A stretch of 37,003 bases of DNA from a virus: positions 1 to 37,003 of IMG/VR virus record IMGVR_UViG_3300047498_000021, one strand, 5' to 3'. Below are positions 13,713-21,607 of this stretch, one piece after another; within the stretch, counting starts at the first letter, position 1; each line of letters opens with the position of its first letter. Both the position numbers and the translations under genes were made by a program. A model generated the notes under the pieces. That model worked only from the letters and a program-made list of their open reading frames with translations. It did not search any database and was not told the origin of the DNA.

Positions 13713-15140
13713 GTGGCTATCGGCGTCGGGCTCAATGGGCCGTTAGCCGGGTTCGGCGGCCTGACCGTCAGCGGAAAAACCGCGCTGACGGGATCGACGT
13801 TCATCGTCGTGACGACGGCGGCTATCAATGGCACGACCGTCGTTCTCAGCGACAATTACAACAGTGCTTCCAGTTATCAGCTCGCGCAGTCGGTAACGTG
13901 GACCTTTGGGAACATCACCCTATACCTCTACTACCTGATTAACGGGTCGGGTAGTGGGCCGAGCGGCACGAATCACACGATCTCGCTGTCCGGCACTAGT
14001 GCCTCCGCCCTTTTTTGCGAGTTTACCGGCGTCGGCGCAGGGTCGCTTGATGCGGCACCGGCAGGGACCAGCTCGGGCAATAGCCAGGTCTCTTCGCTAG
14101 TCGCTCCTACGCCCACGACGACGGTTTCCGGCGAGTTGGTCATCAGTGCCGCTTGTCCCTATGGCCAAAGCACGGCCCTCACGGACAGCGGCTCCGGGTT
14201 TTCAATTGCGGTGGCCGGTACCCCCGGCTACGCGGGTAACGGCTCCTCGGCCCTAAGCTGGGCGGTCGTTTCCACGGCCGGGACGGCGGCGGGTGACACG
14301 TTCAACGCCTCGACCGCCGACTACCTCGGCGCGCTCACGATCACGATCAAGCCCGCGAGTGGCGGTGGCGTCACCGAAACGCTTACCGGTCAAGCAATCA
14401 CCTCGACCGAAGGCACGATCACCCGCGCGCTTTCCTACGGCGTTACGGGCCAAGCCATCGCTTCAACGCTCGGCACCATTACGCCGACGATCACTTACCC
14501 CGTCACGGGCCGGTCGATCACGAGCACCGAAGGCGCCCTCACTGACACGGTGAGCTACGGCCTGGCGGGCCAGTCGATCACGAGCACCGAAGGTGCCCTG
14601 ACCTACGGCGTGAGCTACGGCGTTACCGGCCAATCGATTACTTCGACCGAAGGCAATATCTCGGCCACTACGGGCGGGAACGTCACCGACACGCTGACGG
14701 GTCAGGCGATCACCTCAAGCATAGGGACGATTACCTCGACCGTCAGCTATTCCGTGAGCGGCCTCTCCGTGGTCAGCACCGAAGGCACCGTAACCCCCAC
14801 GCTCGGGTTCTCCCTGACGGGACTCGCGCTCAACAGTTCCGAGGGCACGGTGACTCCCTCGGAGTCCGGTCCCGTCACCAAGACCCTCACGGGTCAGAAT
14901 ATCGCGATCTCTCTGGGTACGATCACCGTCACCAACAGTGGCGCGGCGGTATTCATCCCGCCCACGGTCTCCGCCTGGACCGCGGACAGCTCGCTCGTCA
15001 CCTTTGACAGTATCAATTTCACCTGCGACGGCGCGGACCTCGTGAACGGCGGGGGCACCTCCATTCCCCGAAACCATCGGATTTCCAACACGGCCGCCAT
15101 CCCGATCCTGCCGACAGGCGTATACAAGGGCGGGACTTAG
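13713..15140 (+). CDS. Repeat-containing surface/decoration protein (475 aa)
   Basis: GTG at 13713. Residues 1-215 form a beta-rich, Ser/Thr/Gly domain. From residue 226 to about 410 there are nine copies of a mostly 20-residue repeat with the core GQ-(S/A)-I-T-S-T-E-G followed by T/L-T and a SYGVT-like end. The C-terminal 65 residues (FIPPTVSAWTADSSLVTFDS...) are a separate domain. Such repeats suggest a long beta fibre or array of small beta-domains on the capsid. It lies just before the neck genes. No enzyme motif is visible. Role is inferred from composition and location. Confidence 0.68.
   Translation: MAIGVGLNGPLAGFGGLTVSGKTALTGSTFIVVTTAAINGTTVVLSDNYNSASSYQLAQSVTWTFGNITLYLYYLINGSGSGPSGTNHTISLSGTSASALFCEFTGVGAGSLDAAPAGTSSGNSQVSSLVAPTPTTTVSGELVISAACPYGQSTALTDSGSGFSIAVAGTPGYAGNGSSALSWAVVSTAGTAAGDTFNASTADYLGALTITIKPASGGGVTETLTGQAITSTEGTITRALSYGVTGQAIASTLGTITPTITYPVTGRSITSTEGALTDTVSYGLAGQSITSTEGALTYGVSYGVTGQSITSTEGNISATTGGNVTDTLTGQAITSSIGTITSTVSYSVSGLSVVSTEGTVTPTLGFSLTGLALNSSEGTVTPSESGPVTKTLTGQNIAISLGTITVTNSGAAVFIPPTVSAWTADSSLVTFDSINFTCDGADLVNGGGTSIPRNHRISNTAAIPILPTGVYKGGT
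14388..14942 (+). repeat. Nine tandem 60-bp coding repeats
   Basis: Units begin at 14388, 14448, 14508, 14568, 14628, 14700, 14760, 14820 and 14892. Most are 60 bp; the fifth and eighth are 72 bp and each carries four extra residues (VTDTLT or VTKTLT). Units 3 and 4 share CGATCACGAGCACCGAAGG exactly, so duplication may be recent. Confidence 0.85.
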
Positions 15141-15203
15141 CATTAAGCTCAAGTCAGCATTCCCTCGGGAATCGCGGTCGTTTTCACCTCCCACGGGGAC
15201 AAA

Positions 15204-16403
15204 ATGGCTGCGGTTACCTCGACGGCTTCGGATCTCATCATCGGCGCGCTGCGCAATATCAACGTCCTCGCAGCCGGGGAGCCGTTGGGCGCGAACGACG
15301 GAGCCGATGCGCTCCAAGTCCTGAACGACCTCCTCGATTCGCTCTCGACGGATAAGCTGTTCATCTACACGCCGAACGAGAACATCGTCGCGTGGACCCC
15401 CGGCCAGTACCAGTACACCATCGGCAACCCCACCCAAGGCACGTTTACGGGCTTTACGGTCTCAGGGAGCCCGATCATTACGGGAGTGACGGCTCTCGCC
15501 TCCCTGACCCTGACCTACGGCATCAACGCCTCCGGAGCCACGGTAGGCGGCACGCTCACCGATACCCAAGCCGCCATACCCACCGGTACCACCATCGCCT
15601 CCTCGAGCTCTGGGGGCGTCTACAGCATCACGTTTACCGGAGCGCCCACCGGTTCCAGCGCCACGCTCACGACGAACTGGACGCAGCCCACCGGGCTGTA
15701 CCTCATCACGTTCAGCGACGGCGAGACCCGCTCCGGGACCCTGACGCGGAACTCTACGGCCGTCACCTGGAATACGGCGCTGACCGGAACCCCCACGGCC
15801 GCCGGGAACCAGGTCAACACCAACACCATCACGATGTCGGCCAATGCCACCCAGACCCTGACGGCCGCCGACTCCATCAGCTACACCGCGCCGGGTAACT
15901 TCGCCATTCCCCGTCCCCTTCGTATCCGGCCGGGCTTTACTCGGATCATCCCCTCCGGGGGCGGAATCGACTATTGGTTCGATGTGTGCGGAATCGATGA
16001 TTACAACGAAATCGGCTTCAAGGCGCAGGCCGGGCCGTGGCCGGACCTCCTGGCGTACCAGCCGACCTACCCCTACGGCACCATCTGGGTCTACCCCAAC
16101 CCCCAGACCTCGGCGCAGGTCTTTCTCTGGACCGACCTGCTGCTGACGGAATTCACGACCCTGACGCAGACCCTCTCGCTCCCTCAGGGCTACTCAAGAG
16201 CCCTGAAAAAGCTGCTCGCGCTCGAGCTCGCGCCGGAGTACGGAAAACAGCCGACGCTTGAGCTCATGCGACAGGCGGCTGAGGCGCGGGAGTTCATCAA
16301 GAACCTCAATTCCACGCCCGTCAAAAAGATGAGGTATGACGCTGCGCTAGTCGCTGGAAACGGGAAAGACGCGGGCTGGATCTATCACGGAGGCTTCCGC
16401 TGA
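15204..16403 (+). CDS. P22 gp4-like neck (head-completion) protein with inserted beta-domain
   Basis: The N-terminus (TASDLIIGALRNINVLAAGE, DALQVLNDLLDSLS) and the C-terminal third (GIDDYNEIGFKAQAG, YPYGTIWVYPNPQT, LPQGYSRALKKLLALELAPEYG) match the gp4/tail accessory factor family, which binds the portal and closes the head. P22 gp4 has 166 residues; this one has 399. The extra length is a Thr/Ser/Gly-rich beta-like insertion at about residues 74-235. The ATG at 15204 has GGGGAC upstream, and the stop overlaps the next ATG by one base. Confidence 0.85.
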   Translation: MAAVTSTASDLIIGALRNINVLAAGEPLGANDGADALQVLNDLLDSLSTDKLFIYTPNENIVAWTPGQYQYTIGNPTQGTFTGFTVSGSPIITGVTALASLTLTYGINASGATVGGTLTDTQAAIPTGTTIASSSSGGVYSITFTGAPTGSSATLTTNWTQPTGLYLITFSDGETRSGTLTRNSTAVTWNTALTGTPTAAGNQVNTNTITMSANATQTLTAADSISYTAPGNFAIPRPLRIRPGFTRIIPSGGGIDYWFDVCGIDDYNEIGFKAQAGPWPDLLAYQPTYPYGTIWVYPNPQTSAQVFLWTDLLLTEFTTLTQTLSLPQGYSRALKKLLALELAPEYGKQPTLELMRQAAEAREFIKNLNSTPVKKMRYDAALVAGNGKDAGWIYHGGFR

Positions 16404-18160
16404 TGCCTGCCGTCGCGGTAGACCCGGGTATCGTCGGGCCGAGCTACCAAGCGCCCATGCTGTTGCAGGACGCTGAAAACGCGATCAACTATTATCTTGA
16501 AGTCGCGGAAGTAGACGGCGCAAAAGAGCCCATCGCCCTCCTAGGCGCTCCCGGCCTGAATCCCATCATCTCCACCACCAGCGCCCAGGTGCGGGGCGGC
16601 TGGGTGCTCCCCGGCGGTCAGACGGCCCTCGTGGTCTCCGGCTTCGGGTGTTACCTCGTGACGGCCACGGCTCCCGCGACCCAGACCACCATTGCGCAGT
16701 TCTCGTGTGTCCAAGTGGGCACGCTCCTCACCAACTCGGGCCCCGTGTGCATGCGGGACAACGGAGTCGTGAGTAACGCCAAGGGCGGCTATGTCTTTAT
16801 CGTTGACGGCCTCTATTGGTACTACTACGCCATCAACGGTGGGGGAAGCGTGACCTTCACCGCTGCCACCCTGAACACCACCACGACGCTGACCCTTCCC
16901 TCTACGCTTCCTGCCGGCCTCATCATCTCGCCAAACGCGGTGCTGTCGGATGCCTCGGGATACATCCCTTCCGGAACCGTCATCTCAAGCATCAATTACA
17001 ACACCCCCTCCATCACCATGTCGGCGGCCGCGACCGGAACCACCTCGGCGGAGACCATCACGCTGACGGTGGCTCAGTTCGGGCAGTTGAGCGATCCCGG
17101 ATTAGTTCCAGTAGACCATCTGATTTTCATAGAGGGCTGGATTCTCGCGAACCAGACCGGAACGCGAACGTTCATCTGCAGTGGCCCGACCCCTTACACG
17201 CAGACGTTTCCGCCCTCTTTTTTCTCCCTCAAAGACTCCTCCACCGACAACCTCATCACGATGTATGAGAACAACCGGGAGGCGTGGATGGTCGGAGAAC
17301 GCACGACCGAGGTCTGGTACAACAACTCAGGGCAGAACGCGAATTTCCCATTCTCGCGAGTTCCAGGCGTTGGCCCACAGATCGGCTGTGCGGCGAAATA
17401 CTCGATCACTCGCATGGGTCCGTCGCTCGTGTGGCTCGCGAAGAACGAGCAGGGCGAGAACATGGTGGTTCAGACGGTGCAGTACAGTTGGCAGCGGATC
17501 AGCAATCATGCGGTGGACTACGCTCTCAGCACCTATCCCCTCGTGTCAGACGCGATCGGTTACAGCTATGAGGAGGGCGGCCATGTGTTCTACGTCCTTA
17601 TCCTCCCCACCGCTGACCAGACATGGGTGTATGACGCCACCGCCTCAGCGCTTCTGTCTAAACCCTGTTGGCATCAGCGCCTTTCGTTCGATCCCGTAGC
17701 CGGGGTCTACCACCGGCATCGCTCCAACTGCTATTTCGAGATGCAGAACCTGCGGCTGGTCGGGGACTACCAGACCGGCCAGATTCACCAGATGTCGCGG
17801 CAGTTCTATACCGACGCGGGAAACCCCTTAAGAGCGCAGCGCCGATCCAAGCACGTATGGAAGAAACCCTCTCGAGAACGGGTGGCGCAGACCTCTCTAC
17901 AGATTGAGTTCACGCCCGGAGTGGGGCTCCAGACGGGACAGGGATCCAGTCCCCAAGCCATGCTGCGCTGGTCGAACAACGGCGGCTTTAGCTGGAGCAA
18001 CGAGCACTGGCAGACGATCGGCGCAGCCGGAGCCTATATGAATCGTGCGAAGTGGAACCGCTTGGGCAACGCAAGGGATCGGGTGTACGAGGTGAATTTC
18101 TCTGATCCCGTTCCGCGAGACATCATCGGAGCCACGCTCTATGCCGAGGTGGACGCATGA
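16403..18160 (+). CDS. P22 gp10-like packaged-DNA stabilisation protein
   Basis: A 585-residue protein of the gp10 (phage stabilise) family that forms the tail hub below gp4. The N-terminus (YQAPMLLQDAENAINYYLE, LLGAPGLNPI) and later parts (NNREAWMVGERTTEVWYN, PFSRVPGVGPQIGCAAKYS, SLVWLAKNEQGENMV, WVYDATASALLSKPCWHQR) are characteristic beta-propeller-like sequence. P22 gp10 has 472 residues; the surplus includes a Thr-rich insertion at about 148-230. It starts right at the end of the gp4-like gene, as in P22. Confidence 0.87.
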   Translation: MPAVAVDPGIVGPSYQAPMLLQDAENAINYYLEVAEVDGAKEPIALLGAPGLNPIISTTSAQVRGGWVLPGGQTALVVSGFGCYLVTATAPATQTTIAQFSCVQVGTLLTNSGPVCMRDNGVVSNAKGGYVFIVDGLYWYYYAINGGGSVTFTAATLNTTTTLTLPSTLPAGLIISPNAVLSDASGYIPSGTVISSINYNTPSITMSAAATGTTSAETITLTVAQFGQLSDPGLVPVDHLIFIEGWILANQTGTRTFICSGPTPYTQTFPPSFFSLKDSSTDNLITMYENNREAWMVGERTTEVWYNNSGQNANFPFSRVPGVGPQIGCAAKYSITRMGPSLVWLAKNEQGENMVVQTVQYSWQRISNHAVDYALSTYPLVSDAIGYSYEEGGHVFYVLILPTADQTWVYDATASALLSKPCWHQRLSFDPVAGVYHRHRSNCYFEMQNLRLVGDYQTGQIHQMSRQFYTDAGNPLRAQRRSKHVWKKPSRERVAQTSLQIEFTPGVGLQTGQGSSPQAMLRWSNNGGFSWSNEHWQTIGAAGAYMNRAKWNRLGNARDRVYEVNFSDPVPRDIIGATLYAEVDA

Positions 18161-18486
18161 GCCTCGCGTCCCTTCCGACCTACGATACCGCCCTGACCAA
18201 AAGCGGACAGACGAATACCCCGTGGTATCGGTTCTTCACCGCGCTCTATCAAGGCACCCCACCCGCGAATGAAAAGACGCTCACCCTAGGGGCCTCCCCT
18301 TACGCCTATCAGGCTCCGGTCAAGGGCTTCGTGATCCTTTCCGGGGGCAGCGTGAGTGCGGTGCAGTTCACGCGCTCGGTCACGACGCTGACGAATCAGA
18401 CCTCGGGGATCTTTCCCTTGAACCAGGGCGACACGCTGACGATCACCTATGCCTCGCTCCCGAGCGCTACTTGGGTGCCGGCGTGA
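18157..18486 (+). CDS. Small tail/neck protein (109 aa) in the tail-needle position
   Basis: ATG overlaps the previous stop. The protein has WYRFFTALYQGTPP near residue 23 and a beta-rich second half (KGFVILSGGSVSAVQFTRS, GDTLTITYASLPSATWVPA). It occupies the place of the tail needle gp26 in P22, but is far too short (109 versus 233 residues) and has no long coiled coil, so it may be a plug, knob or fitting protein. Function is not settled by sequence. Confidence 0.62.
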   Translation: MSLASLPTYDTALTKSGQTNTPWYRFFTALYQGTPPANEKTLTLGASPYAYQAPVKGFVILSGGSVSAVQFTRSVTTLTNQTSGIFPLNQGDTLTITYASLPSATWVPA

Positions 18487-19064
18487 GGAATTTTAGCCTG
18501 CTGGGAACCGCTGATGTGACGGCGCTACTGCACCAAATTCACAGCCAGCCTGAGTTGTGGAAGTCTGACACTTACCTCAGAGACTACCCGCAAGGTCCGT
18601 TCGGAGACACCGAGACAATCTTCCTGCGCTTCCCGCCATCCTCCGTGTCGGAGCTTGAGCAGGGAACGAAAGATCAGCACGAATGCATCTGGATGGATGG
18701 CGCGGTCCATCTTCCCGCGGCTCGCCCCATCGTGTTGTGGCTAAACATGCGCGTTGAGGGCGAGCGCATAGGCCGCGTGATGATCAACAAACTTAGGCCT
18801 GGCGGAAAGATATTTGCCCATGCGGATACGCCTGTGCATGCGGAGTATTGGGAGCGGCATCACGTCGTATTGCAGTCGGGTCCGGGCTGCAATTTCCGAT
18901 GCGGTGATGAAATCCTGAACATGAAAACCGGGCAAGTGTGGTGGTTTCAGAATGCCATCGAGCACGAGGTTTTTAACAATTCAGACACCGACAGAATCCA
19001 CATGATTGTGGACATCCGAACCTTCCACATTGACGCGCAAGCGTCGCTGCCGACAAAGCCATGA
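18483..19064 (+). CDS. Aspartyl/asparaginyl beta-hydroxylase-like dioxygenase
   Basis: A 193-residue protein from a GTG that overlaps the previous stop. It shows the 2-oxoglutarate/Fe(II) oxygenase signature of the Asp/Asn hydroxylase (LpxO-like) family: KLRPGGKIFAHAD with iron ligands His113 and Asp115, the distal HEVFNN with His161, and DRIHMIVDI with Arg171 as the 2-oxoglutarate ligand. The core between (ERHHVVLQSGPGCNFRCGDE) also fits. It could hydroxylate a residue in a phage or host protein, or a surface lipid. Metabolic genes are unusual between neck and ejection genes. It is followed by, and overlaps, a GNAT gene. Confidence 0.85.
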   Translation: MRNFSLLGTADVTALLHQIHSQPELWKSDTYLRDYPQGPFGDTETIFLRFPPSSVSELEQGTKDQHECIWMDGAVHLPAARPIVLWLNMRVEGERIGRVMINKLRPGGKIFAHADTPVHAEYWERHHVVLQSGPGCNFRCGDEILNMKTGQVWWFQNAIEHEVFNNSDTDRIHMIVDIRTFHIDAQASLPTKP

Positions 19065-19516
19065 TTACTTTCTGCGCGGAACGGCTGAGCGACTGCATGG
19101 AATACCTGAAGCCCATGTTCCCCAAGCATTACCGGGAACTCGCGCTCGACCAGGATCGGGTGCCGCTAGACCCGCAGTATGACGTTTATCTCGCCCGCGA
19201 AAATCGTGGCGAAGTTCTTTTTGTGACGGCGCGAAAAAGTGGGGAGATCGTCGGGTATTTCGTCGGGTTCTTAGCCCCCGGGCTCCACTACAGAACCTGC
19301 CTGACCCTGACGATGGATATTTTCTGGATTGACCCGGCGCATCGCGGAAGCGGGGCTGGCTATCAGTTATTCAAGTTTGTGGAGAACGAAGCCAAGCAGC
19401 GCGGCGTGCAACGCATGTTTGTCGGCTCGAAGCTCCATAAAGATGCTTCGTGGCTATTTGATCGTCTCGGTTATCAGGAAGTAGAGCGATATTATTCCGC
19501 TTGGCTGGGGGGTTAG
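19061..19516 (+). CDS. GNAT-family N-acetyltransferase
   Basis: A 151-residue GNAT protein. Motif A reads DIFWIDPAHRGSGAGYQLFKFVENEA, with the acetyl-CoA loop R95-G-S-G-A-G100. It is preceded by the typical central strands (EVLFVTARKSGEIVGYFVGFL) and followed by a motif-B-like FDRLGYQEVERYYS. The N-terminus (AERLSDCMEYLKPMF) resembles phage-borne acetyltransferases. The substrate is not visible. ATG overlaps the stop of the hydroxylase-like gene, so the two enzymes probably form one unit, possibly modifying virion proteins or a host factor. Confidence 0.87.
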   Translation: MITFCAERLSDCMEYLKPMFPKHYRELALDQDRVPLDPQYDVYLARENRGEVLFVTARKSGEIVGYFVGFLAPGLHYRTCLTLTMDIFWIDPAHRGSGAGYQLFKFVENEAKQRGVQRMFVGSKLHKDASWLFDRLGYQEVERYYSAWLGG

Positions 19517-19517
19517 C

Positions 19518-20264
19518 ATGGTAGCGGCAGCCGTTATAGGCGCGGGTGTCATCGGCGCGGTCGGGTCTGCGACCGCCGCTGGCGATCAGGCCAATGCTTC
19601 GAGGGCAGCCATTGCCGAACAGCAGCAGATGTACCAGCAGCAAGAGTCCTATCTTGCTCCGTACCAGCAGGGGGGCGTCGGGGCGCTGAACCAACTCAAC
19701 TACCTGGAAGGCAACGGTTCCCCAACGGCCACGACGAGCTCGGCCGGAGGTTATGGCTCGCTGAATGCGCCCTTTACGGAGGATACGTTCCAACATTACT
19801 CCCCCGCCTATCAGTTCCAGCTTCAGCAGGGGCAGCAGGGCGTCCTCAATAGCGACAGCAGCAGCCAAGGGGCGCTCTCCGGGGCCGCGCTCAAGGATTT
19901 GACCTCCTACAACCAGAACTATGCTGGCACTGCGTTTAACAACGCTTTTAACCAGTACCAGACCCAGAACCAGAACGTCTATAACCGACTTTCTGGAATC
20001 GCCAATCTCGGCGAGTCTGCTTCGACGAGCGGTGCGACGGGAAGTACCGCGTTCTCGAGCGGCATCGCGCAGAGCACGCAAAATGTCGGGACCGCCGAAG
20101 CGGGCGGGGTAGTCGGCGTCGCGAACAGTATCGACAACGCGGCGCTGCTCGGCTCGCTCTACCAAGGCGGAGCCGGCAATCCGAATAACGATCAAAGCCC
20201 GGTCACGTACTACACTTCGGACGGTAAGCCCTATACCGGAACCGTGGCGAGCGGTGGATTTTAA
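19518..20264 (+). CDS. Ejection protein, P22 gp7-like DNA transfer protein
   Basis: A 248-residue protein (P22 gp7 has 229) starting one base after the GNAT stop. A hydrophobic Ala/Gly-rich N-terminus (residues 3-22) precedes a Gln-rich stretch (AIAEQQQMYQQQESYLAPYQQ). It has SPAYQFQLQQGQQGV, GALSGAALKDLTSYNQNYAG and FNQYQTQNQNVYNRLSGIANLG, the recurring segments of this DNA transfer family. Ejection proteins leave the virion with the DNA and form a conduit across the cell envelope. It heads a set in the order seen in P22. Confidence 0.85.
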   Translation: MVAAAVIGAGVIGAVGSATAAGDQANASRAAIAEQQQMYQQQESYLAPYQQGGVGALNQLNYLEGNGSPTATTSSAGGYGSLNAPFTEDTFQHYSPAYQFQLQQGQQGVLNSDSSSQGALSGAALKDLTSYNQNYAGTAFNNAFNQYQTQNQNVYNRLSGIANLGESASTSGATGSTAFSSGIAQSTQNVGTAEAGGVVGVANSIDNAALLGSLYQGGAGNPNNDQSPVTYYTSDGKPYTGTVASGGF

Positions 20265-20266
20265 GC

Positions 20267-21607
20267 ATGCCCGATGCCATTCAACCCGTAGGCGCGATGG
20301 TCAAAGGTCCGGATCTCGGGACGCTCTCGAGCATCTTAGGTATTCAGCAGCAGCGCCAGGCGTTGCAAACGGGAGCGTATCAGCAGCAGGCGGTACAGGC
20401 GGACAGCGCGCAGGCGCAGCAGAAGAACGCCGAGCTACAGGCGGTCGGAAACCTCGTCAAAACCGCAACGACCAGCGGACGGTATCTGAAGCCCGATGGC
20501 AGCTTTGACGACGGCAAGTTTTCCTCGGACGTGGCCCAAGTGGCCCCCGTTTACGGGCAGGGCATTCGCACACAGGCGCTGTCAGCGGCCAATGAAATCC
20601 TGGCCAATAGGCAAGGCTTACAGGCGCTGAACGAGAAGCAGCAGACTCAACTCGGGGGCCTCCTGACCTCGCTCGCCCAAAAGCCCGACCTAAATAATTC
20701 CGACATCATCGACGCGATTGAGTCCGCGCGGCAACTGAACCCGTCGCCCGAATTCAGTCGCATGCTGACGAGTGTCGCCACGCATCTCCAGCCCGATGCG
20801 GGGCCGGATGCGCTGCGCGCCACGGTGCAGCAGATTCAGTCGCAGGTCACCGGCCAGCCGCTCGCGACGCCCTCTACCATCACCGGCACGCAAGGCATCG
20901 TTCCCGGGACGACGCAGCGGTTTACGGGCCAGTTCACCCCGGCAAGCGGAGCGATACCCGGAACGGCTCCGGGGGCCATTGCGGGTGCCACTACGGCGGG
21001 CGCGGGCTCTGCCAATGTCGATGTGCAGAGGCAGGCAGACGTCAGCAACGGCGTTCAGGCGGCGTCCGCAGGTATCCCGCTCACGCAGCAGGCGGACCGC
21101 CTCGTAGACATGATCAGCTCCGGTAAGGCAGCACAGTGGCTGGCCGAAAAGAAGATCGCGGTCGGCAGCAATTCGCCTGAAGCCGTTGCCCGGGTGGAGC
21201 TCGGCAAGATCCTTTCAGCCATCCAGAACAACGGCGCGGCCAGCGCGGGCGCTAAGAGCGTGGAGGCTCTACAGCAGCAGGCGGCGGCCAACCCCCATGC
21301 GGATTATCCGACCGATGCGGTCCATGCGGCAATGGATGTTGCCCGCGGCAGCATGCGCCAGGCGGTCGAGCGCAATGCCAACTTGACGAGCTACCTTGCC
21401 AAGCACGGAAACGTCGGCGGTTTTGCGACCGCAGATGCAACGCTGACCGGCGCGCACAATCCGCTGGTGGTCGAGTACAACGCTATTAGCGACCCGGCCG
21501 CCAAGGCGGCATTCCTCAAGCGCCAGTTCCCAAACGACAGGAACGCGGCCAAGTCGTTCATAGAAACGGTAAGGGGCTCTTACCACGCGGTGCCCGGTGG
21601 CCAGTAG
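20267..21607 (+). CDS. Ejection protein, P22 gp20-like position
   Basis: A 446-residue protein, close to P22 gp20 (471), lying between gp7-like and gp16-like genes. It is helical and Gln/Ala-rich early on (QQRQALQTGAYQQQAVQADSAQAQQKN), with a Gly/Thr/Pro-rich linker (about 210-250) and a helical C-terminal half ending in ERNANLTSYLAKHGNVGGFATAD. Direct similarity to gp20 is not asserted; length, order and composition support the call. Its 3' end overlaps the next GTG by 11 bases. Confidence 0.72.
   Translation: MPDAIQPVGAMVKGPDLGTLSSILGIQQQRQALQTGAYQQQAVQADSAQAQQKNAELQAVGNLVKTATTSGRYLKPDGSFDDGKFSSDVAQVAPVYGQGIRTQALSAANEILANRQGLQALNEKQQTQLGGLLTSLAQKPDLNNSDIIDAIESARQLNPSPEFSRMLTSVATHLQPDAGPDALRATVQQIQSQVTGQPLATPSTITGTQGIVPGTTQRFTGQFTPASGAIPGTAPGAIAGATTAGAGSANVDVQRQADVSNGVQAASAGIPLTQQADRLVDMISSGKAAQWLAEKKIAVGSNSPEAVARVELGKILSAIQNNGAASAGAKSVEALQQQAAANPHADYPTDAVHAAMDVARGSMRQAVERNANLTSYLAKHGNVGGFATADATLTGAHNPLVVEYNAISDPAAKAAFLKRQFPNDRNAAKSFIETVRGSYHAVPGGQ

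Noticed and set aside
15155-15175. ATTCCCTCGGGAAT palindrome as terminator before the gp4-like gene
   Set aside because: The loop would be only two bases and no clear T tract follows directly; a protein site is possible but unsupported.
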